DNA of 64,000 nucleotides from Pedobacter heparinus DSM 2366. GTDB lineage: Bacteria; Bacteroidota; Bacteroidia; Sphingobacteriales; Sphingobacteriaceae. Every line of letters begins with the position of its first letter. Position 1 is the stretch's first letter. Location of the stretch: contig NC_013061.1 of NCBI RefSeq assembly GCF_000023825.1, forward strand, positions 2,046,001-2,110,000, written 5' to 3'. This document shows positions 16,216 to 22,403 of this stretch, in pieces. The position numbers were made by a program, and so were the translations under genes. The notes under the pieces were generated by a model that saw only the letters and a list, made by a program, of their open reading frames with translations, did not search any database and was not told the DNA's origin.

Positions 16216-16286
16216 TCATTTAGCCAAATGGGTTTATATGGGCATATGAGAAAATTAGCATGATAAATAACTGATCAAATTCCGGG

Positions 16287-16732
16287 CTATAGTGCCTGGA
16301 TTTCTTCAATTGTAAGTCCGGTGTACTTTGCAATTTTTTCAATAGGGAATTTATCTTTTTTCATTTCAAGCGCAATTTCCATTGCTTCTTCATAACGACC
16401 TTTAATCTCGCCTTTAATTTCGCCTCTACGATATAAAATGTCTTTTTCTTCTTTAAATATTTTTCCTACCAATGCCATATCTTTAATTGCTTTTTTATTT
16501 AAATTACGTAATTGCAAAAGTATCCTTAGCTGTCTAAAATAACGCCCTTGTTCTAATGTAGAAGTATGGGTTTCTATTTCCTGAACAACACATCATCGGT
16601 AAGTTCTTCTACAGTATTGACGTTTAAATGAAGGACGTGTTTAATTATACCAGGTAGGGTGTTGTGCATGTTTTCCCTAAAAATCTTGTCGTATTTGCTT
16701 CCTTGTACAGGGTGGTTGATTTCTTCCGACAT
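16287..16732 (-). pseudogene. Rpn B-type copy with internal deletion (P2)
   Basis: Begins with the normal B-type start (MSEEINHPVQG-like, one change) but lacks about 400 bases at around 16589, where CTGAACAAC joins ACATCATC. The nuclease core is gone and the frame is broken. The downstream 76-codon part remains open: two GEIK units without IEKG, then a cassette ending KYTGLTIEEIQAL. The deletion point is identical to that in remnant P1 at 7937. Confidence 0.88.
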
Positions 16733-16750
16733 CTTAAGTTTTTGATAATG

Positions 16751-16945
16751 CAAAGCTACGCAGGAGAAAGTTGTGAAACCTAAGTTGGCCGAAATTCAGC
16801 TAAATTCACTGAATTTTTAAGGGTTTTTGAAATTTAGTTTGGAATTATAGGTCTCGGAATTGCAATTTCAATATGAAATTCTGTAACTAATTTTCCAAAT
16901 GCTGATGCCGAAGGCAGCAGTAACCAGCTTGATGTTGTATAGCAT
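16751..16945. repeat. R module copy 5 (5' side of remnant P2)
   Basis: Complete copy with the conserved inverted repeats; the first has AATTCA in place of AATTCG in its loop. It continues into the same upstream region of the secreted protein as copy 4, at a constant offset of about 3132 bases. Confidence 0.85.
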
Positions 16946-17078
16946 ATAATAGGTTAGAATATTTATATTCTGGTAGTGTTAGCCCTGGCACACTATTTCA
17001 AAAAAGCAGGGGTAACAATTTTCCGCTTTTCCTGATATACCTATAACAAACAGTATTTAATCTTTAAAAAAGAATATC

Positions 17079-17456
17079 ATGAAAACTTACACATTAATCT
17101 TTGCCTTATCAATTATCAGTTCAATCGCATTTAGCCAGGTCAAAGGAAAGGGACGCAGCGGGGGCGGGGCAGCAGCTGCGTCTTATGCCGCGACAGGTAA
17201 AGCTATTGTGCCATCAGATACCGCTAAGACTATTATTTCTAAGCAAACCCAAGGTACAACATTTGGCGAAAAAGTGAACCAGGGTTTACATGCGGCGGGC
17301 TCTGCAGTAGCTTCAGGTGCAGCGAAAACAGAAAACCCCTTGTACCAGGGAAATGCCGGTAGCCAAAATAACCCGCTTCATAAATCTGAAGCAAAGGTAG
17401 CCAGCCCCGGCAATCCAATTGGTGGGATAATTGTAAAAGGTGGTAAAAACAAATAA
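17079..17456 (+). CDS. Small secreted Gly/Ala-rich protein, copy 2 (125 aa)
   Basis: Near-identical to the 13947-14324 protein. Substitutions are F12I, G26R, P54S and A60T, with the rest conserved. Signal peptide, Gly/Ala run and NKxxPLYQGNAGSQNNPLHKS region are unchanged. Homology extends about 140 bases upstream and stops within a few bases of the stop codon downstream. After that the neighbourhood differs (membrane protein after copy 1, AbiEii fragment after copy 2). Role unknown. Confidence 0.7.
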   Translation: MKTYTLIFALSIISSIAFSQVKGKGRSGGGAAAASYAATGKAIVPSDTAKTIISKQTQGTTFGEKVNQGLHAAGSAVASGAAKTENPLYQGNAGSQNNPLHKSEAKVASPGNPIGGIIVKGGKNK

Positions 17457-17471
17457 ATAGTTGCCGGAAAG

Positions 17472-17708
17472 ATGCATGCATTGCTTTTTCGCAAGTGGGG
17501 CACGAATTTAAAAGAGCGGAACTGGTATGATATGGAATGGTACATCAAAAAAGGATGCCCCCTCAATCCCGACCATTTCTTGCTAAGAGCGATAGATAGC
17601 GGTGACTGGAGAAAAGAGACCATCAACGAAGAGGAGTTCAGAAGATTATTGAGGGAAAAGATAGAAAGTGTTAAAATGAACTTTGTCAAGTACTTTATCC
17701 CGTTTTAA
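17472..17708 (+). pseudogene. AbiEii/AbiGii-type nucleotidyltransferase toxin, C-terminal fragment
   Basis: The 78-codon frame reads HALLFRKWGTNLKERNWYDMEWYIKKGCPLN and continues to RRLLREKIESVKMNFVKYFIPF. This matches the conserved C-terminal part of AbiEii-type toxins (the KxHALLFRKWK..VKGRDWYD.EWY pattern). The N-terminal nucleotidyltransferase domain with its G-S and D-x-D motifs is missing, as is the extreme C-terminus. No AbiEi antitoxin is adjacent. A dead remnant of an abortive-infection system. Confidence 0.7.
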
Positions 17709-17754
17709 ACGCATTACGCTTGCGATAAAGGGGTTAACCTTACTCTTATGAAAT

Positions 17755-17907
17755 TTACTTCTTTAATTTAGGCAATCCAACTGTGCGTAGCATATCATTT
17801 GCTTTGTCCACTTTTGACTGAAAAGCAGGATGGTTTCTATATTTATCCAACGTGCTGTCTACTGCAACAATGGGTATGTTTTTTTTATTTAATTCCTTGA
17901 TTTTCAT
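17755..17907 (-). CDS. Small protein of the MKIKELNKK family, third copy (50 aa)
   Basis: Intact 50-residue frame nearly identical to 15611-15763 (NIPIVAVDSTLDKY here). A longer frame to 17940 adds ELIKNSHICI, but the conserved start at 17907 is preferred because it is shared by all three copies. Here the overlapping upstream MSADEF gene is lost; only about 45 bases of it survive at 17975-18019 (encoding WETFNKGVEYEAFL), displaced by some 70 bases. Confidence 0.6.
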   Translation of the reverse strand: MKIKELNKKNIPIVAVDSTLDKYRNHPAFQSKVDKANDMLRTVGLPKLKK

Positions 17908-17974
17908 AATACAAATATGACTATTTTTAATTAGTTCCATAAATTCAGAGCAGATTATAGAACGGTCCTTTTAA

Positions 17975-18019
17975 CCAAAAAAGCTTCATATTCTACGCCT
18001 TTATTAAATGTTTCCCATT
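17975..18019 (-). pseudogene. Short MSADEF-family scrap
   Basis: Forty-five bases match the WETFNKGVEYEAFL part of the 58-aa gene at 12505-12681. Both sides are unrelated. Only useful as a marker of breakage in this region. The surrounding 18020-18099 contains no gene. Confidence 0.6.
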
Positions 18020-18099
18020 GTAGTTGCAAGTACAGACATCTGGTAAGCAGGATTGATTAATGGAGTAGTTGTGAATGGAGAGGGAAATATTTTTATGAT

Positions 18100-18339
18100 T
18101 TATGAAATCACATCTCCATACTTGTCCATTTCAGTTTTGCAATTCGAGCAGGTGCCGCCTCCATACATCTTTTGCCGATCATTTAAAGGTTTCCTGAACC
18201 TAGGTTGTTTTGTTTTACAAACCGGACAATAAACAGTCCGTAAGTTGATGCCGTACTTAGTTTTGCGTCTGGTCTGATCGATAAACCAAATGGTCATACC
18301 CAAAACAACAATTGTAATTATAATAATATCTATTCCCAT
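18100..18339 (-). CDS. Membrane-anchored zinc-ribbon protein (79 aa)
   Basis: One N-terminal membrane helix (IDIIIITIVVLGMTIWFI) is followed by a cytoplasmic-type zinc ribbon with two C-x2-C knuckles: CPVC (about 38-41) and CSNC (about 65-68), with RKPLNDRQKMYGGG between. Not assigned to a named family. It diverges from a small rightward gene starting one base away at 18341. The first 30 codons and the divergent start are duplicated at 21610-21740. Confidence 0.65.
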   Translation of the reverse strand: MGIDIIIITIVVLGMTIWFIDQTRRKTKYGINLRTVYCPVCKTKQPRFRKPLNDRQKMYGGGTCSNCKTEMDKYGDVIS

Positions 18340-18340
18340 T

Positions 18341-18412
18341 ATGTCTAAAATTAAGTATACTGATTCATTTAGCCAAATGGGTTTATATGGGCATATGAGA
18401 AAATTAGCATAG
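18341..18412 (+). pseudogene. Truncated copy of the divergent MSKIKYTDSF gene
   Basis: The frame begins KIKYTDSFSQ exactly as the 54-aa gene at 21701, but changes after SQ to MGLYGHMRKLA and stops at 18410-18412. The replacement (TTTATATGGGCATATGAGAAAATTAGCAT) is also present at about 12685-12722 and 16225-16262, so it is shared debris. 18413-18543 holds nothing recognisable. Confidence 0.55.
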
Positions 18413-18543
18413 CATCCTTCGTGACTATTGAATAATTAGAAGATTTTAGTGGTAATCATTATTCTATTGAAATTAATTAACTTAGGGGTTACCAATAAGA
18501 CCGTTATGGAATGACGAGAAGGGTGTAACACGTGATCTTTCAC

Positions 18544-19446
18544 TTAAAGCATCTCGATTTCTTCAATAGTAAGGCCGGTTAATTCCGCAATTTCATCAGT
18601 GGGAGTTTCTTTGGCTAGAAGTTTGAGTGCCATTCTGGCCCGTTCTTCTTCACGGGCTTTCTGTTCAGCAGTTTTAACCGCGTAATCCAGTACATTTTTG
18701 TTATCCCACTTGCGCTTTAAACTTGAATTGTACATATCACGTTCCTCTGGTGTTAAACTGGCATAATTAGCCAGGGTAAATAACTGATCAAATTCCGGGC
18801 CGGATAAGTATTCCGGACGTTGTTTAAATTCGGTTAAGTGCTTCAATGCATATAACCATTTATCCAGCTCCGTATACAATTCATCAGACCCTTTAACAAA
18901 ATTAAGCATTTCAATAAATATAAAGCCTACTTTATCATAGAATATTATGCCAGTGTGCCTGTTAGCGAGACAGATATCCTGTACATATTCAGATTTTGGG
19001 CTATCCGGCAGGTTAAAGTCTTCTAAAAATGCAAGCAGGTACACTTCTGTAAGCTTGTAAGCCCAGCCCTTTCTATCGCCTTTTGGAGCTTGTTCACTGA
19101 TTGCTCTGGAGACATAAAATAGCGCCCGCTCTTTAAAATACTCCTGGTTGCCACGTTGGACTTCGATAATGAACTTGCTGCCGTTAACATCGGTACAATA
19201 AACATCAAATACGGCTCCGCCTTCCTGGGCTATCTCACCGGGGAATTCATTTTTCCCGTATTCAATTTCAGTAATGTATTTTCTGCCTTTAAAGAGGTGG
19301 TTTAACAGACCTATCAGAATTGGTTTACTTTCTTCTGTGGCGAACAATCTTTTAAAGCTAAAGTCGACAAAGGCATCAATGAAAGTTGTAGGCTTAGGTT
19401 CTCTTTTTTGTTTTGGGTGTGTTGCAGTGCTGGTTTGTTCTTGCAT
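18544..19446 (-). CDS. Rpn-family PD-(D/E)XK nuclease / transposase-like protein, copy A2
   Basis: Residues 1-258 are identical to A1, including VFDVYC and FIIEVQRG, and the DNA matches at a constant offset of 13951 bases from 4721/18672 through the 5' module. After DYAVK the two proteins share nothing: A2 has a short charged linker (TAEQKAREEERARM) without EQG repeats and the ending KETPTDEIAELTGLTIEEIEML, related to the type C and P2 endings. It is therefore the same nuclease with another C-terminal cassette. No signal or membrane segment; expected to be cytoplasmic. Confidence 0.92.
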   Translation of the reverse strand: MQEQTSTATHPKQKREPKPTTFIDAFVDFSFKRLFATEESKPILIGLLNHLFKGRKYITEIEYGKNEFPGEIAQEGGAVFDVYCTDVNGSKFIIEVQRGNQEYFKERALFYVSRAISEQAPKGDRKGWAYKLTEVYLLAFLEDFNLPDSPKSEYVQDICLANRHTGIIFYDKVGFIFIEMLNFVKGSDELYTELDKWLYALKHLTEFKQRPEYLSGPEFDQLFTLANYASLTPEERDMYNSSLKRKWDNKNVLDYAVKTAEQKAREEERARMALKLLAKETPTDEIAELTGLTIEEIEML

Positions 19447-19467
19447 TATTACTGGTTTAGTTACACA

Positions 19468-19615
19468 GCAAAGCTACTCTGGAGAAAGTTGTGAAACCTA
19501 ACTTGGCCGAAATTCAGCTAAATTCGCTGAATTTTTAAAGGTTTTTGAAATTTAGTTTGGAAGTGTGGCTCTCGAAAGTGCAATTTCAATATGAAATTCT
19601 GTAACTCATTTCCAA
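19468..19615. repeat. R module copy 6 (5' side of Rpn A2)
   Basis: Same extent as copy 1: first and second inverted repeats are perfect, and the third hairpin is missing. Nearly identical to copy 1 over its first 110 bases, with changes after AAGGTTTTTG. Both A-type genes carry this shorter form, while B-type genes carry the longer one. Confidence 0.85.
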
Positions 19616-19670
19616 CGCTAATAACCTCATTGAGCGGGGCAAGCCCAAGAATGACTAGGTGAGCTATCAC

Positions 19671-20063
19671 TTAAGATAGGAGATTTTTTAATAAATTAAA
19701 CCATTCTTCATTTTTTGAGTACATAAAATTATAGTCAATAACAAGGTAGATCATTTCAGATTCTGAATAGGAAGAGGTAAAGGTTAGCTTCAATGGTTGC
19801 CAAAAAGCCCCGAAGTTTTTTGCATAGCTTCTTTTGTAGAATTCATCAAATCCCAAATATATTTGAGTTATATCTTTTAATGGTATTTCTAATTCATCTG
19901 CATCGGATTCCAGAACTAGAGTCCTATTTGTCACATTTATAATCCCTGAATGGGTATGCAAGGGTTTTATCCCACTAAACAATACACCAATTTTATCGAA
20001 AACGGAAAAATCTTTAAAATCGTCTTTAAATAGCCACAGTGCATTTCCGGTTTTTGAAATCAT
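19671..20063 (-). CDS. Hypothetical protein, possibly PH/GRAM-like (130 aa)
   Basis: Not recognised. The pattern of short strands (VFDKIGVLFSGIKPLHTHSGIINVTNRTLVLESDADELEIPLKDITQIYLGFD) and a final helix (NEEWFNLLKNLLS) resembles small GRAM/PH-like folds that place a TNRTL-type strand before an IPL.DI segment. No signal peptide. It is intact and flanked by an R module and a truncated lipoprotein gene; no functional link is visible. Confidence 0.6.
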   Translation of the reverse strand: MISKTGNALWLFKDDFKDFSVFDKIGVLFSGIKPLHTHSGIINVTNRTLVLESDADELEIPLKDITQIYLGFDEFYKRSYAKNFGAFWQPLKLTFTSSYSESEMIYLVIDYNFMYSKNEEWFNLLKNLLS

Positions 20064-20151
20064 AATACTAAATAAAAGTTACATAACAAATTTGCATTTA
20101 TTTTTGTAGCGTTTCGTTGTTCATCTTCGTTTTTATTTAAAACCATTTTGT

Positions 20152-20394
20152 ATGAAAAGAAATGCTTATCTGATCATCCTGCTTGTTGCAGCAACATTTA
20201 CAAGCTGTAAAAAGGATAAAATTGAATATGCTAATGAGTTTGAAAAAAGCTACAAAGTCTGGACAAATTTTAAAGCCGCGTCAGGCAATTCTTATGCCTA
20301 TACCGTAAGCACCTCGACATGGATCGGCAACATAAAATTCAATTTTATTCTTGGTGTCGAACAGTTTTATAATACCTGCTTAATCCTGACTTAA
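20152..20394 (+). pseudogene. Lipoprotein gene truncated by the 3' flank of Rpn B3
   Basis: The first 60 or so residues are a convincing lipoprotein start: signal with lipobox FTSC (Cys about residue 19), then KKDKIEYANEFEKSYKVWTNFKAASGNSYAYTVSTSTWIG. From about 20358 the DNA becomes the same 3' flank that follows Rpn A1 (matching 4414 onward). The last residues (VEQFYNTCLILT) are therefore element-derived. The original gene's remainder is not adjacent to the 5' module of B3. Confidence 0.7.
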
Positions 20395-20482
20395 TAAGCT
20401 GTGTTTATATTCGTTTAGCCCAATGCTTGCTATTAAATACATTTGGAAGATCCCAAAAAAACCAGGATGGATGTTCTGGGTT

Positions 20483-21292
20483 TTATTTTTGAAGGGACTG
20501 GATTTCTTCTTTTGAAAGTTTGGTAAGCTTAATGATTTCTTCTATAGGGTATTTGTTAACTAGCATTTCAAGAGCAATTTCCAACGCCTCTTCATAACGA
20601 CCTTTAATTTCTCCTCTACGATATAAAATGTCTTTTTCTTCTTTAAATATTTTTCCTACCAGTGCCATATCTTTAATTGCTTTTTTATTTAAATTACGTA
20701 ATTGCAAAAGTATCCTTAGCTGTCTAAAATAACGCCCTTGTTCTAATGTAGAAGTATGGGTTTCTATTTCCTGAACAACCTGTGCCAATACACTTTCTGT
20801 GCTTTCTGATGCTAAATTACTTAAAATTGCCAGCATTTTCTCCTCAACCAAATCTGATTTTAAGAACAGTTTATAGTTTACAGCAGAGAGCTCTGTTAAG
20901 TTGTAGCGGAATCGAAAATCCTTAGTTGTGATAGAAGTGGACATATTTGCTTTGGCAGGGCCAATGTAAATTACGAACTGTTTAACAGGCAACTTATGTT
21001 TTCTTTGCAACATGATGCTATACTCTGCCATACGAAAAGCCATTTCCGGATAATTATCCGTTTGGTATTCAACATGCAGCACATATCGGTTACCTTTGTT
21101 ATCCCTAACCTTCTTTAGTAAATCTGTTTTTCTTTCTTTGGTAAATTGTACATCATCGGCAAGTTCTTCTACAGTATTGACGTTTAAATGAAGGACGTGT
21201 TTAATTATACCAGGTAGGGTATTGTGCATGTTTTCCCTAAAAATCTTGTCGTATTTGCTTCCTTGTACAGGGTGGTTGATTTCTTCCGGCAT
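20483..21292 (-). CDS. Rpn-family PD-(D/E)XK nuclease / transposase-like protein, copy B3
   Basis: Constant part as in B1/B2 with catalytic TD and EYQ; a few substitutions only (for example KANMSTSI). It has a single GEIK unit, then RYEEALEIALEMLVNKYPIEEIIKLTKLSKEEIQSLQK. That cassette, its terminator and about 100 further bases (20358-20580) match the 3' side of A1 (4414-4635) rather than other B copies, showing cassette exchange between families. Start taken at ATG 21292; TTG seven codons upstream is open. Confidence 0.92.
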   Translation of the reverse strand: MPEEINHPVQGSKYDKIFRENMHNTLPGIIKHVLHLNVNTVEELADDVQFTKERKTDLLKKVRDNKGNRYVLHVEYQTDNYPEMAFRMAEYSIMLQRKHKLPVKQFVIYIGPAKANMSTSITTKDFRFRYNLTELSAVNYKLFLKSDLVEEKMLAILSNLASESTESVLAQVVQEIETHTSTLEQGRYFRQLRILLQLRNLNKKAIKDMALVGKIFKEEKDILYRRGEIKGRYEEALEIALEMLVNKYPIEEIIKLTKLSKEEIQSLQK

Positions 21293-21310
21293 TTTAAGTT
21301 TTTGATAATG

Positions 21311-21500
21311 CAAAGCTACTCTGGAGAAAGTTGGGAAACCTAACTTTGCCGAAATTCAGCTAAATTCGCTGAATTGTTAAGGGTTTTTGAAATTTAGTTT
21401 GGAATTATAGGTCTCGGAATTGCAATTTCAATATGAAATTCTGTAACTAATTTTCCAAATGCTGATGCCGAAGGCAGCAATAATCAGTCTGATGTTGTAC
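21311..21500. repeat. R module copy 7 (5' side of Rpn B3)
   Basis: Full-length module. TTCAGC/GCTGAA and AATTTCA/TGAAATT are perfect and the third GATGCCGAAGGC hairpin region is present. It ends at GATGTTGTAC. 21501-21609 contains a short open stretch ending at a stop near 21582 that might be gene debris, without a recognisable parent. Confidence 0.85.
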
Positions 21501-21609
21501 TTCACATCCGCCCTGTTTCTTTGGACGTTATAACGACAATTCAGGCAAATCGGTTTTTCACCGCTGGAAAAGCGTAGTTAATTAACTTTGTTGGAATAGA
21601 TTTAGGGTG

Positions 21610-21699
21610 GCCGTACTTAGTTTTGCGTCTGGTCTGATCGATAAACCAAATGGTCATACCCAAAACAACAATTGTAATTATAATAATATCTATTCCCAT
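21610..21699 (-). pseudogene. N-terminal remnant of the zinc-ribbon membrane protein
   Basis: Ninety bases match 18250-18339 (offset 3360). They encode the membrane helix IDIIIITIVVLGMTIWFIDQTRRKTKYG and then stop matching just before the first zinc knuckle. Its divergent partner to the right (21701) is longer here than at 18341, so each locus preserves one of the two genes. Confidence 0.75.
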
Positions 21700-21700
21700 T

Positions 21701-21865
21701 ATGTCTAAAATTAAGTATACTGATTCATTTAGCCAAACGGGTTACTTCAATTACCAGGCGCAGTTTCAAAAGGTAAAGGATATTAAAGCAGAAATCGAAT
21801 TTTTAGAAATTCAGGAGACTAATGAGCAAATTAAGGATTCTGATATTAATGAAATAATGTCTTAA
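21701..21865 (+). CDS. Small hypothetical protein divergent from the zinc-ribbon gene (54 aa)
   Basis: Begins KIKYTDSFSQTGYFNYQAQFQKVKDIKAEIEFLEIQ and ends in acidic residues (SDINEIMS). It is helical and charged, with no signal. The start is fixed by the duplicate at 18341, which shares the first ten codons. Function unknown. An ORF start 51 bases upstream would run antisense through the zinc-ribbon start and is not credible. Confidence 0.5.
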   Translation: MSKIKYTDSFSQTGYFNYQAQFQKVKDIKAEIEFLEIQETNEQIKDSDINEIMS

Positions 21866-21887
21866 AGGTATCTGGTTTCTCGATAAA

Positions 21888-22012
21888 AATCGTAACAATG
21901 CGTAACAAAGCAAAGTTTGGAGGCTTCAAAATTTGTTTGTAAAATTTCTTCGATAAGTCAGAGATGAGTATTTGCACCGATAATGAGCACTAAGACTATA
22001 AGACTCATAATC
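21888..22012. repeat. Element-end repeat, left copy
   Basis: About 125 bases align with 45720-45843: GTAACAA..GCGTAAC, GGAGGCTTCAAAA, TAAGTCAG, and the final AGACTCATAATC at 22001-22012. The last 12 bases are the anticodon core of the neighbouring tRNA-Met. Inside the island the same sequence forms the right end, so this copy looks like the right end of a second, related element or its footprint. 22013-22146 contains no gene. Confidence 0.6.
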
Positions 22013-22146
22013 ATTGAGCTAAAGAATGGAAAACAAGCTTTCTAAGCTTAACATTTTTGGAAACCTTTGGGGGTTTTCCGAAGAAAGAAAAAGATGTTAA
22101 AAGCATAGAAAATTTGTCTCACGCAGACAGCAAAAAAATTGAGTAA

Positions 22147-22220
22147 TGGCCTATAGCTCAGTTGGTTAGAGTAGGAGACTCATAATCTCTTGGTCGCTGG
22201 TTCGAGCCCAGCTGGGCCCA
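22147..22220 (+). tRNA. tRNA-Met (CAU anticodon), attachment site of the island
   Basis: Folds as a cloverleaf. D arm GCTC/GAGT. Anticodon arm GGAGA-CTCATAA-TCTCT with anticodon CAT. T arm GCTGG-TTCGAGC-CCAGC. Acceptor TGGCCTA/TGGGCCC. No CCA is encoded, as usual in Bacteroidota. Two oddities: position 1 is T opposite C72 (mismatch), and the D stem closes with G-T. The bases 22164-22188 recur with three changes at 45819-45843, marking this gene as the likely integration site. A terminator follows at 22225. Confidence 0.85.
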
Positions 22221-22224
22221 CTAT

Positions 22225-22266
22225 AAAACCGTCTTACAAAGCAATTTGGAAGGCGGTTTTTTGTTT
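22225..22266 (+). terminator. Intrinsic terminator after tRNA-Met
   Basis: AAAACCGTCTT (22225-22235) pairs with AAGGCGGTTTT (22250-22260), 11 bp with one G-T pair, followed by more T residues. It starts four bases after the tRNA and probably ends its transcript before the integrase. Confidence 0.8.
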
Positions 22267-22346
22267 TTCTGATGCTGATTAACGTCAGCAATCATGCTTT
22301 GAGGAAACCCCTTCAAAGCAGGTTTTACATAATTTTTTGTTAAACT

Positions 22347-22375
22347 CTACGCAAAACCGTAACAAATACGTAACG
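22347..22375. repeat. Integrase-proximal repeat (candidate arm-type binding site)
   Basis: AACCGTAACAAATACGTAACG (one continuous 21-base identity) occurs here just before the integrase and again at 45717-45737 near the right end, both preceded by a TACGCAA element. A diverged form is at 21888. GTAAC/CGTAAC half-sites repeated at both ends of an element are typical of integrase arm-type sites; that role is inferred. Confidence 0.6.
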
Positions 22376-22403
22376 AAAATTTTTGCGTGCTAAAAAGAAA
22401 ATT

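Noticed and set aside
8299..20340. Idea that the C-terminal remnant at 8299 and the truncated lipoprotein at 20152 are two halves of one gene.
   Set aside because: No overlapping sequence or frame continuity to support it; composition alone is insufficient.
5517..21500. Regularly recurring palindromic modules suggested a CRISPR-like array.
   Set aside because: Copies are kilobases apart, each tied to an Rpn gene, 150-200 bp long and without uniform spacers; no cas genes.
22013..22146. Possible second tRNA or small RNA between the element-end repeat and tRNA-Met.
   Set aside because: Short hairpins occur, but no cloverleaf or conserved structure could be drawn.
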